Made by a program: the position numbers and the translations under genes. The notes below the pieces were generated by a model. That model saw only the letters and a program-made list of their open reading frames with translations. It was not told the origin of the DNA and did not search any database. From Clostridiales bacterium (lineage in GTDB: Bacteria > Bacillota > Clostridia > Peptostreptococcales > Acidaminobacteraceae), in contig JAIOSU010000097.1 of assembly GCA_021107455.1 (NCBI GenBank), forward strand, positions 1 through 42,274: a DNA stretch of 42,274 nt, given 5' to 3'. Position 1 is the stretch's first letter; the number at the start of each line of letters is the position of its first letter. This document shows, in pieces, positions 32,180-39,819 of the stretch.

Positions 32180-34284
32180 GACAGTTCCTCCTCGCTGAGT
32201 TGTGACATTGCAATTTCTTTATAAGTCGAGCAGGTTTCCATCAACATTGCATGTGTGCCATGACCAACCATGATCCCTTCATCAAGCACCAGGATTTGAT
32301 CTGCGTTCTTTATTGTTGAAACTCTTTGTGCGACGAGTAAAACTGTTGCTTCCTCCATTTTTGTCTTCATAGCCGATCTTAATGCGGAATCCGTTTTGAA
32401 GTCCAGTGCTGAGAAACTGTCGTCGAATATATAGATTTTAGGTTGCTTGACGAGTGCTCTTGCAATGGACAACCTTTGTTTTTGTCCACCAGAGACGTTT
32501 GTACCACCTTGAGAAATCGGTGCCGACATCCCTTCATTTTTTTCATTTATGATTTCAGAGGCTTGAGCGATATCAATTGCTTTATCAATGACCTGATCCT
32601 CTGCAAATTGATCTCCGAACTTTAAATTGCTTTCTATGGTTCCACTAAATAGGATTGCCTTTTGAGGCACATATCCGATGATTGATCTTAAATCAGATTG
32701 TTTCATAAGGTGAATCGGAACATTATCAATAGATATGGTCCCTTCAGTCGCGTCATAAAATCGAGGAATCAGATTGACCAAAGTGGATTTTCCACACCCT
32801 GTCGATCCGATAATTGCGGTCGTCTTACCGGGTTCAGCCACAAAACTTATATTTTTTAGCATGTTCTCTTCTGCGCCAGGATATTTGAATGAAACATTAT
32901 CAAACACAACTCGTCCACTTCCAGCAGTATTGACACTCTTGGGAGACTCAGGATCATGGATCATTATATCCTTATCCAGAACTTCCGAAATCCGCCCTGC
33001 GGAAACTGTCGCTCTTGGAATCATGATGAACATCATTGAAAGCATCAAAAATGCCATGATGATCTGCAGCGCATACTGCATAAATGCCATCATATCGCCA
33101 ACTTGCATAGCAGATGCCTCGATCTGCTTGGCGCCGACCCACACAATTAGAAGTGTGACTCCGTTCATGATCAGCATCATCACTGGAAATAAAAATGACA
33201 TGATTCTACCCACAAACAAATTCGTTTTAGTCAAATTTTGATTGGCATCATCAAATCTTTGTTCTTCGAAAGATTGGGTGTTGAATGCTCTAGTGACCAT
33301 CATTCCAGAAAGATTTTCTCTGATGACTCGATTCAATCCATCGACCATTTTTTGGATGGCTTTGAATTTTGGAAGTGCAATTGAAAATACTACTATTATT
33401 ACCCCTAATAGAACAATTACAGCAAGTGCAATGATCCATGACATGGAAGTGCTTTTCTCAAGTGCTTTTAAGATACCACCTACCCCAATGATTGGAGCAT
33501 AAAATAGCATCCTGATCATCATGACCATAAGATTTTGAATTTGTGTGATGTCATTGGTGCTCCTCGTTATAAGTGACGCTGTTGTAAAATGGTCCATCTC
33601 AAAACTGGAAAAACTAGCCACTTTCGTGAAAACCGCTTTTCTGAGATTTCTGCCCATTCCCGCGGCAACTTTCGCTGCTATGAAGCCCACAGCAATAGAT
33701 GCCACAGCACCTGCAAGTGCGATCAAAAGCATTTTGCCACCTGTTCTAAGGATATAATCTCTTTGAAATTTCACACCATCCACACCTAATTGCTCGTTAT
33801 ATGTCTTTACAATGCCCAGTGCCACTTGCTTTTGGGTCTGTTCGCTCATGACTTCAAAATCAACGGTTGCTCCGTTCATTTTTGCAATTCCTATAAGCAT
33901 TTTTGTGGTAATGTCCCCTATGATGGTTTGGTTCTCATCATCCAGAGGTTTCAAGTTATAAACTAAACTTCTATCAAGATTTGTATACTTACGTGATAGT
34001 TCGTCATAAGCAGCCGTATCTTGATTAAGATCCACTTGATTGTAAAAGCTCAGCAAGGTATCTTTCTCATCCTCGCTGAGTATCATGGTCATAACATTCA
34101 TATCTTCTGATTTTACGACTTCCAGTTTCACAGTCTCATAACCGCCTTGTTGAATGCCGTTATTGACTATGCCTGACATGTAATCTGGCAATGCAAGATC
34201 TGTCATGGCCTGAAAATAGAGTAGCCCAATAGCAATAATTACCAATAAGGTAAATGGTTTTAAAAACCTGATCAATTTTGTCAT
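32176..34284 (-). CDS. Heterodimeric ABC exporter subunit with degenerate ATPase site
   Basis: This 702-residue fused exporter differs from its partner in two visible ways. A hydrophilic loop of about 140 residues separates TM1 from TM2 and should lie outside the cell. The Walker B end reads IYIFDDSFSALDFKT, with aspartate replacing the catalytic glutamate. The signature NVSGGQKQRLSIARAL is canonical. In known heterodimers the subunit with the altered Walker B forms the inactive site with the partner's non-canonical signature, and here the partner has SQGQ, so the two fit each other. The switch histidine is also changed (LLVAQRVST has Q). It follows the MarR gene by three bases. Confidence 0.93.
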   Translation of the reverse strand: MTKLIRFLKPFTLLVIIAIGLLYFQAMTDLALPDYMSGIVNNGIQQGGYETVKLEVVKSEDMNVMTMILSEDEKDTLLSFYNQVDLNQDTAAYDELSRKYTNLDRSLVYNLKPLDDENQTIIGDITTKMLIGIAKMNGATVDFEVMSEQTQKQVALGIVKTYNEQLGVDGVKFQRDYILRTGGKMLLIALAGAVASIAVGFIAAKVAAGMGRNLRKAVFTKVASFSSFEMDHFTTASLITRSTNDITQIQNLMVMMIRMLFYAPIIGVGGILKALEKSTSMSWIIALAVIVLLGVIIVVFSIALPKFKAIQKMVDGLNRVIRENLSGMMVTRAFNTQSFEEQRFDDANQNLTKTNLFVGRIMSFLFPVMMLIMNGVTLLIVWVGAKQIEASAMQVGDMMAFMQYALQIIMAFLMLSMMFIMIPRATVSAGRISEVLDKDIMIHDPESPKSVNTAGSGRVVFDNVSFKYPGAEENMLKNISFVAEPGKTTAIIGSTGCGKSTLVNLIPRFYDATEGTISIDNVPIHLMKQSDLRSIIGYVPQKAILFSGTIESNLKFGDQFAEDQVIDKAIDIAQASEIINEKNEGMSAPISQGGTNVSGGQKQRLSIARALVKQPKIYIFDDSFSALDFKTDSALRSAMKTKMEEATVLLVAQRVSTIKNADQILVLDEGIMVGHGTHAMLMETCSTYKEIAMSQLSEEELS

Positions 34285-34287
34285 TTC

Positions 34288-34722
34288 CTACTCCTTACCC
34301 AACAGTTTATCGAGTGCCTCAAGTCCATCAATTATTTTCTGAAGTTCATCCTCAGAGGCCATTTCTATCTTTTTCAACCAAATGGATTCAACTTCTTTGA
34401 ACTTTCCAGCGGATTCTTTCCTGAACTCTTCAGTAAGCTCTACGAGTACTACCCTTCCATCTTCTGGAGACTTCATTCTTTTTACAGCGTCCATTTTTTC
34501 AAGTCGGTCGATGATTTCAGAAACCGTGCTCAGTGACAATCCCATTTTATCAGCAATTTCGCTCATTCTTAGTGAATCATGCCTTGTGAGAAGTCCCACA
34601 ACCATTCCTTGAGGACCTGTTAGCGTCAGATCTTTCAATTGGTGTTGCATCATCTGGTGCATGGATTCTTTGATGCTTTTCAGCTTTTTCATGACTTCAT
34701 ATGTCTTTTCTATATTTTCCAT
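34288..34722 (-). CDS. MarR-family transcriptional regulator
   Basis: This 144-residue winged-helix regulator has LTGPQGMVVGLLTRHDSLRMSEIADKM as helix-turn-helix entry, LSTVSEIIDRLEKMDAVKR as recognition helix, and the wing residues SPEDGRVVLVELTEEF, which contain the conserved D-x-R. It probably represses its own operon with the exporter genes and releases DNA on binding a small molecule. The ribosome binding site GGAGG (34733-34737) touches the edge of a 40-bp palindrome that overlaps the promoter. Confidence 0.93.
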   Translation of the reverse strand: MENIEKTYEVMKKLKSIKESMHQMMQHQLKDLTLTGPQGMVVGLLTRHDSLRMSEIADKMGLSLSTVSEIIDRLEKMDAVKRMKSPEDGRVVLVELTEEFRKESAGKFKEVESIWLKKIEMASEDELQKIIDGLEALDKLLGKE

Positions 34723-34737
34723 GTTTAGTCAACCTCC

Positions 34738-34777
34738 AATATACTTCGCACCCGAAGCTTCGGGTACGAAGTATATT
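34738..34777. promoter_or_regulatory. 40-bp near-perfect palindrome, probable MarR operator
   Basis: The half 34738-34757 (AATATACTTCGCACCCGAAG) pairs with 34758-34777 with one mismatch; the centre is AAGCTT. It overlaps the -10 box and expected start site of the MarR promoter, and ends at the Shine-Dalgarno site. This is the placement expected for an autorepressor operator. In RNA it would also form a long hairpin directly before the ribosome binding site. Confidence 0.8.
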
Positions 34778-34803
34778 CTACTCCTGTTTCAAGTCGCTGT
34801 AAA
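34775..34803 (-). promoter_or_regulatory. Promoter of the MarR/ABC exporter operon
   Basis: On the minus strand TTTACA (34798-34803) and TAGAAT (34775-34780) have a 17-base spacer. The -10 box overlaps the outer end of the palindrome. Start of transcription would be near 34768. Confidence 0.75.
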
Positions 34804-34839
34804 GTGAATTATCAAGAATTCACAAAGTATTCATATTTG

Positions 34840-34868
34840 TTGACAAATGTATTCTAAAGGAGTAACAT
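34840..34868 (+). promoter_or_regulatory. Promoter of the ArsB/NhaD-like transporter gene
   Basis: TTGACA (34840-34845) and TAACAT (34863-34868) are spaced by 17 bases. It would give a leader of about 85 bases that contains the hairpin at 34892-34936. Confidence 0.6.
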
Positions 34869-34891
34869 TTGTTGTTGTGTCAAATAATAGT

Positions 34892-34936
34892 CACTTTTCT
34901 TGGAGTTATGAATTCTTCGTGGTTTTAAGAAAAGTG
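34892..34936 (+). other. Leader hairpin before the ArsB/NhaD-like gene
   Basis: CACTTTTCTT (34892-34901) and AAGAAAAGTG (34927-34936) form a perfect 10-bp stem with a 25-base loop. The loop holds GGAG and a six-codon frame (ATG AAT TCT TCG TGG TTT TAA). It lies in the 5' leader, 25 bases before the start codon. Confidence 0.5.
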
Positions 34937-34961
34937 GATATAAAAATCAAGGAGAAGAATT

Positions 34962-36239
34962 ATGTTAGGCAACACTCAATTAATTGTAGCGATCGCCATA
35001 TTCACTTTAACTTATGTGGTAATTGTCTCCGAAAAGGTCAATCGCACGGCCATAGCAATTTTCGGAGCTGTAATGATGTTGGTTTTCAACATCGAAATGC
35101 AACATGAAGCTGTCATGCATGTTGATTTCAACACCATTGGATTACTCGTCGGGATGATGATCATTGTAAACATTCTTAAAAGAACGGGAATTTTTGAGTA
35201 TATGGCCATACGTGCCGCAAAATATGCCAAAGGTGATCCATGGAAAATTGTATTTATATTTTCAATTCTGACTGGTGTGTCATCCGCATTTTTAGATAAT
35301 GTCACCACCATTTTACTGGTGGTTCCTGTGACCATCGTAATTGCCAATGAACTGAAATTGAATCCGATACCATTCCTCGTCCCTGAGGTTTTGATTGCGA
35401 ATATCGGTGGTACAGCAACACTCATAGGTGATCCACCCAATATTATGATCGGAAGCGCCACCGGGCTGGGTTTCCTTGACTTCATCGTCAATTTGGGTCC
35501 AGTAGTCATCATTATAACGGTTGTCACTATGTTCATACTTAAACGGGTCTATGGGAAAACCCTCGTGACAACTGACGAGCGCAAACAAAAAATCCTTGCA
35601 ATGGATGAACATCTGGCCATTAAGGATAAAAAGCTACTTGTCAAAAGTTTGTCCGTACTGGGTATGACTGTCATAGGATTCATGTTGCATCAGACCCTCG
35701 GTTACGAATCGGCAACTATTGCTCTTTTTGGAGCGGCCACACTTTTATTGATCAGTAAACTCGACCCTGAAGATATCCTCATGGAGATTGAATGGCCCAC
35801 CATTTTCTTCTTTATGTCACTTTTCATTTTGGTTGGCGCGCTGGAAGATGTCGGTGTAATTCACTACTTGGCTGAAAAAATGTTGCTCCTCACCAAGGGT
35901 GATCTGTTCTTTACGGCTATGCTGGTGCTTTGGGGTTCTGCAATCGCATCTGCGTTCCTCGATAATATACCATTTGTTGCCACAATGATTCCACTCATCA
36001 CAAGCATAGGCGAAATGAGTTCCATCAGCATCACTCCACTTTGGTGGGCACTTGCACTCGGCGCTTGTCTCGGTGGAAATGGCACACTTGTAGGTGCATC
36101 TGCCAATGTCATTGTAAGTGGAATGCTCGAAAAACAAGGATATAAACTCTCGTTTGTCGAATACATGAAGGTAGGGTTTCCAATCATGTTGGTCTCTATC
36201 GTAATTTCAACGGCTTATCTTATCGTAAGATACCTATAG
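34962..36239 (+). CDS. ArsB/NhaD-like (SLC13-type) ion transporter
   Basis: This 425-residue protein has about 11-12 membrane segments. It matches the ArsB/NhaD permease group of the ion transporter superfamily. Two inverted-repeat motifs are visible: SAFLDNVTTILLVVPVTI with GGTATLIGDPPNIMIGSATG in the first half, and SAFLDNIPFVATMIPLI with GACLGGNGTLVGASANVIVSG in the second. Possible substrates are sodium, arsenite, citrate or another dicarboxylate; no ars genes for arsenic resistance adjoin it. ATG 34962 has AAGGAG with 8-base spacing. An unknown 159-residue protein follows in the same operon. Confidence 0.88.
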   Translation: MLGNTQLIVAIAIFTLTYVVIVSEKVNRTAIAIFGAVMMLVFNIEMQHEAVMHVDFNTIGLLVGMMIIVNILKRTGIFEYMAIRAAKYAKGDPWKIVFIFSILTGVSSAFLDNVTTILLVVPVTIVIANELKLNPIPFLVPEVLIANIGGTATLIGDPPNIMIGSATGLGFLDFIVNLGPVVIIITVVTMFILKRVYGKTLVTTDERKQKILAMDEHLAIKDKKLLVKSLSVLGMTVIGFMLHQTLGYESATIALFGAATLLLISKLDPEDILMEIEWPTIFFFMSLFILVGALEDVGVIHYLAEKMLLLTKGDLFFTAMLVLWGSAIASAFLDNIPFVATMIPLITSIGEMSSISITPLWWALALGACLGGNGTLVGASANVIVSGMLEKQGYKLSFVEYMKVGFPIMLVSIVISTAYLIVRYL

Positions 36240-36248
36240 GAGGATACC

Positions 36249-36728
36249 ATGAGTAGATTATTGGATGCCGAATTGACGATTCAAACCATGAAACTTCGTC
36301 AAATGGGCGCGAAAATCAAAACAATCAATAGTAAAATGTGCTATGTCAAATTCGATATCAGCGGCTTTGAAGTAGCATACGTCTATAACATCAACAAGGA
36401 TGGCAATTATTTTCTCGAGCGGATCAAACCTTATCCACTTGCAATTCGTGAGTTTTATGACGAGGAGCAGGTCATTGAAATTATTGAGATTGACCTTGAG
36501 CAATTCAAGAACGCCATAAATAGTCATAATATACAAAGTTTCATCGATATCAACAGAAGATTGCACCAAAGCATCAAGAAATTTGAGGATTTATTTCTAT
36601 ATTATAATGTTCCTCAAAGCGAGTGCGACAGAATTATTGATTTGCTCGACCAAATTGATGCTGAACTCAAGGATACAAAACTTAGCAGTAACAGAATATA
36701 TTTCAGAAAAGAACCAGAAAATATATAA
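36249..36728 (+). CDS. Unknown 159-residue cytoplasmic protein
   Basis: I do not recognise this family. The N-terminal half (about 1-75) looks like a small alpha/beta domain (VKFDISGFEVAYVYNINKDGNYFLERI). The C-terminal half is helical and rich in Ile, Asp and Glu (EQVIEIIEIDLEQFKNAI, SIKKFEDLFLYY, DRIIDLLDQIDAEL) and may form coiled helices. There is no signal peptide or membrane segment. It starts 9 bases after the ArsB/NhaD-like stop, behind AGGAGG, and a terminator follows, so it may regulate or accompany that transporter. Confidence 0.7.
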   Translation: MSRLLDAELTIQTMKLRQMGAKIKTINSKMCYVKFDISGFEVAYVYNINKDGNYFLERIKPYPLAIREFYDEEQVIEIIEIDLEQFKNAINSHNIQSFIDINRRLHQSIKKFEDLFLYYNVPQSECDRIIDLLDQIDAELKDTKLSSNRIYFRKEPENI

Positions 36729-36738
36729 CACAAAATTT

Positions 36739-36764
36739 GAGACGAAATTTTTCGTCTCTTTTTT
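36739..36764 (+). terminator. Intrinsic terminator after the 159-aa gene
   Basis: GAGACGAA (36739-36746) and TTCGTCTC (36751-36758) form a perfect 8-bp stem with a 4-base loop, running into a T stretch to 36764. Confidence 0.92.
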
Positions 36765-36833
36765 ATTGTTAAATGGAAAGTTGTCATGCAAAGTGTTACA
36801 ATGTTGTTAACATTTTCGAAAGTAGGTGTAAGC

Positions 36834-38516
36834 ATGACCGATCTATTATGGGGTCTCACCACAAAAGTATCACTGGTGTTCTTGGTGATCTATATTTTTT
36901 CCAGCACAAAGATGTTCAATAAAATCCTACATAATCGCAAATTCACATTGAGGGATCAACTCATAGTCTCACTGGTATTTGGGTTCATGGGAATTTTAGG
37001 AACATACTCTGGCATTCCCTATATGGGTGCAATTGTAAACAATCGTGTGATCGGAGTTGTCGTCGGTGGTCTAATCGGTGGTCCAGTCGTAGGTGTTCTA
37101 GCCGGTCTGATTGCGGGCGGGCATAGATTCCTGATAGACATAGGTGGATTCACAGCATTATCTTGTGGCATATCCACTGCACTAGAAGGCCTTATTGCCG
37201 GATTGTTGTCACAATATTTTTTCAGAAGTAAAAACAAGGTCATGTTTGGCTTTTTTGCTGGAATACTAACTGAAACTGTACAGATGATTGTCATTCTTCT
37301 TGTGGCCAAGCCATTTGTAGATGCTCTTATTCTCGTCAGAACAATATCAATTCCTATGATTTTGACCAATTCCATTGGTATCGCACTCATGATTGTCATT
37401 TACCAGAACATGCTCAAAAACAGTGATTTACAAGGCGCTTTTCGTTCTGAGCAAGCTCTGAGGATAGCACGCGAAACTATGAAGGACCTCAGAAAGGGGC
37501 TTACTGTCGAAGCCAGTCAAAATGTCGTGAAAATCATTCGAAATATCGCTAAAGTAGATGCTGTCGCTATAACCGATCTCGAAAAAGTTCTTGCCTATGA
37601 AGGCATCGAATCATTGGGATTCAAAACTGGAGATCCCATTCACTCAAGTATCACAAGGCAAGCAATGGATAATCACGTCGTAATCTCATCCCTACTCAAT
37701 ATGGATGTGAAATTCAAAAGCAAAAAAAATCTTAGTGTGGTCATTGCTCCTCTGATTGTGAATGGCGATGCCATCGGATCAATAAAGCTTTATTCACTTG
37801 GCCGAACAAAAATCTCCCTGGTCGATGAAGAACTTGCCAGTGGACTTGCAATGTTATTTTCCACACAACTTGAACTCAGCCACCTCGATGAACAAAAGCA
37901 TCTGCTCAACAAAGCCGAATTATCAGTCTTACAAGCAAAGATCAATCCCCATTTCCTATTCAATGCACTCAATACCATCCATGCGTTGATCAGGATAAAG
38001 CCTGAACAAGCTCGTGATCTGCTCGTCAAATTTTCAGATTACTTTAGAAACAATATCATTCATAATGATTGCATCATAACGCTTGAGAAAGAACTGGACC
38101 AAGTCATGGCCTACCTTGAACTTGAAAAGGCACGTTTTGGAGATCGACTTCAAATCGAGTTTGAAGTGCCGGAAAATCTCGATATTGAAGTCCCTCCATT
38201 AATCATACAGCCACTTATTGAGAACGCCATCAAGCACGGAATCTTCAAGCATAAGAGTAGCGGCAAAGTGAAAATTAAGATCACCGCTTTTGAAGAACGC
38301 TATGAAGTATCCATTGAAGACGACGGTATCGGAATCGATCCATTCATTGTGGAAAGTATTTATAGCATCGATGAAACAACAAATCACATCGGACTATTAA
38401 CGACACATAAACGATTGCTTGCGACTTATAAAAATAACAAAGGGCTTTATTTTGAGACAAAACCCGATATCGGGACTTTGGTTTCATTCATAATTCCTAA
38501 AGGAGAAAAAGCATGA
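36834..38516 (+). CDS. lytS: LytS-type sensor histidine kinase
   Basis: This 560-residue kinase has the LytS layout. An N-terminal 5TMR-LYT membrane domain covers about residues 5-190, with the conserved GTYSGIPYMGAIVNNRVIGVV and GGPVVGVLAGLIAGGHRF. A GAF domain follows at about 215-355. The His_kinase domain has its phospho-histidine in INPHFLFNALNTIHALI, and the ATP-binding part has PPLIIQPLIENAIKHGI and EDDGIGID. Homologues respond to extracellular pyruvate (LytST in Bacillus, BtsS in E. coli). ATG 36834 behind GTAGGTG is preferred to ATG 36786, which lacks a ribosome binding site. It overlaps the regulator gene by four bases. Confidence 0.92.
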   Translation: MTDLLWGLTTKVSLVFLVIYIFSSTKMFNKILHNRKFTLRDQLIVSLVFGFMGILGTYSGIPYMGAIVNNRVIGVVVGGLIGGPVVGVLAGLIAGGHRFLIDIGGFTALSCGISTALEGLIAGLLSQYFFRSKNKVMFGFFAGILTETVQMIVILLVAKPFVDALILVRTISIPMILTNSIGIALMIVIYQNMLKNSDLQGAFRSEQALRIARETMKDLRKGLTVEASQNVVKIIRNIAKVDAVAITDLEKVLAYEGIESLGFKTGDPIHSSITRQAMDNHVVISSLLNMDVKFKSKKNLSVVIAPLIVNGDAIGSIKLYSLGRTKISLVDEELASGLAMLFSTQLELSHLDEQKHLLNKAELSVLQAKINPHFLFNALNTIHALIRIKPEQARDLLVKFSDYFRNNIIHNDCIITLEKELDQVMAYLELEKARFGDRLQIEFEVPENLDIEVPPLIIQPLIENAIKHGIFKHKSSGKVKIKITAFEERYEVSIEDDGIGIDPFIVESIYSIDETTNHIGLLTTHKRLLATYKNNKGLYFETKPDIGTLVSFIIPKGEKA

Positions 38517-39220
38517 ATGTTGTAATAGTAGATGATGAACATCTTGCAATTGAAGAATTGGTCTTCCAACTGTCATTATTTGATGATATCCAAATAAGTA
38601 GCACATTCATGGATTCTGAAAAAGCATATGATTATATTATGGGCAACGAGATTGACGTCGTATTTCTGGATATTCAAATGCCTGGAACAAATGGACTGAA
38701 ATTCGCTAAAAAAATTCTGTCTGAGAAAAACATCCATATCATATTTGTAACTGCTTACACAGAATATGCAGTTTTTTCATATGAACTGGATGCCGTGGAC
38801 TATCTGCTCAAACCCATCAACAATGCGAGACTTGCAAAAGCTCTTGAAAAGGTGAACCTCACTGTACTCAGACAAAAACCTCAAAAAGTCATGAAGGATT
38901 TCTTGCTCATCTACGAAAATGACGTCCTCAAACCCATTAAATACGATGATATCTCATACTGTAGAGCTGACGACAAGCATGTTGAAATCTTTACCAAAAA
39001 TCAAAAATATTATTATGACAACAACATTGGGAAACTGGAAGAAATGCTTGATGAATCCCATTTTTTCAGATGCCATAGAAGTTTTATCATCAATTTGAAA
39101 CACATTGCCCTGATTGAACCCGTAGAGAGAACCTATCTCGTCAAAATGGTTGGCTACAATGAACTGATTCCAATAAGTCGATCAAATGTTCATACCTTTA
39201 AAAAGATCATGTCCATCTAA
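38513..39220 (+). CDS. lytR: LytTR-family response regulator
   Basis: This 235-residue regulator has a receiver domain with D7/D8, phospho-acceptor D53 in VVFLDIQMPGTNG, and lysine in YLLKPINN. From about residue 130 it has a LytTR DNA-binding domain (ISYCRADDKHVEIFTKN, FFRCHRSFIINLKHI, IPISRSNVHTFKKI). The ATG overlaps the lytS stop by four bases. LytS and LytTR form a two-component system, and a CstA-family transporter lies downstream, matching the BtsSR-BtsT arrangement of E. coli in content. Confidence 0.93.
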   Translation: MNVVIVDDEHLAIEELVFQLSLFDDIQISSTFMDSEKAYDYIMGNEIDVVFLDIQMPGTNGLKFAKKILSEKNIHIIFVTAYTEYAVFSYELDAVDYLLKPINNARLAKALEKVNLTVLRQKPQKVMKDFLLIYENDVLKPIKYDDISYCRADDKHVEIFTKNQKYYYDNNIGKLEEMLDESHFFRCHRSFIINLKHIALIEPVERTYLVKMVGYNELIPISRSNVHTFKKIMSI

Positions 39221-39245
39221 TCCGAATACTGTACAGCTTACGCCC

Positions 39246-39293
39246 AAATACGGACAACTCGCTATCAAAAGTGAGTTGTCCGTATTTTTTTTT
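39246..39293 (+). terminator. Intrinsic terminator after the LytTR gene
   Basis: AAATACGGACAACTC (39246-39260) pairs with GAGTTGTCCGTATTT (39273-39287) over 15 bases, with a 12-base loop and a run of nine T. It lies only about 27 bases before the next start codon (39320), so the promoter of the cstA operon must overlap it. TAAAAT at about 39295-39300 could be a -10 box, but no good -35 box stands 17 bases before it. Confidence 0.93.
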
Positions 39294-39319
39294 GTAAAAT
39301 GTTCCTGTGGGGGTGTGCT

Positions 39320-39808
39320 ATGTTTAAAGATCAATTGTTAAGAGGTTATGAAAGGTACTATGACACGTTCGAGTCCTATGAGGCATTGGGACTTGATTTT
39401 GAATTCTTTGCCAAATACTATCAAAGAAATTCAAAATATATGGCGGTCAAAAAAATGGAGTACTATGCTTTTTCAAATTTTGAAGAAGTCTATTACAAGC
39501 ATTATGAACATTTTGACATGAGAGCACTATCGGAAATCAATGCATTTATCAATCGTTACTTAGATCAATTTTCACCTGCAGATGAGGATCATATGGAAAC
39601 ACTAATCACCGTTATCGCGAGTACGGGCGTTTGTGTTTCAGATGATATCAAAAAAGCGGTGGAAAAATTGAATCCATCCAAAAGTATCATGTGGGGACTT
39701 AAGGGTTGGATCAAAGTCAAACTCATTCTTATTGATCCTCAAAGCAACATCATCACAAACAAATTTGGTCAGAATGACCAAATAAAACTCGCGAAACTAT
39801 TATCTTAG
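39320..39808 (+). CDS. Unknown 162-residue protein upstream of cstA
   Basis: This soluble protein is rich in Tyr and Phe and begins MFKDQLLRGYERYYDTFESY. Segments such as FAKYYQRNSKYMAVKKMEYYAF, HMETLITVIASTG and MWGLKGWIKVKLILID are reminiscent of an uncharacterised clostridial family (perhaps the one labelled DUF8052), but this is from memory and unverified. No membrane segment or catalytic motif is visible. ATG 39320 follows GGGGGTG; the longer frame to 39299 lacks a site. It lies 11 bases before cstA in the same operon. Confidence 0.7.
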   Translation: MFKDQLLRGYERYYDTFESYEALGLDFEFFAKYYQRNSKYMAVKKMEYYAFSNFEEVYYKHYEHFDMRALSEINAFINRYLDQFSPADEDHMETLITVIASTGVCVSDDIKKAVEKLNPSKSIMWGLKGWIKVKLILIDPQSNIITNKFGQNDQIKLAKLLS

Positions 39809-39819
39809 GGGGGTATAAC

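Noticed and set aside
32774-33241. 155-codon plus-strand frame inside the 702-residue ABC exporter gene
   Set aside because: It is the antisense of a clear ABC exporter coding frame with all motifs intact and has no ribosome binding site or family features.
35012-35536. 174-codon minus-strand frame inside the ArsB/NhaD-like gene
   Set aside because: The composition (rich in Ile, Thr, Met, Pro) is that of an antisense shadow of a membrane protein; the plus-strand frame has recognisable motifs.
37019-37399. 126-codon minus-strand frame inside lytS
   Set aside because: It is opposite the 5TMR-LYT membrane region and has the usual antisense composition; no start signal.
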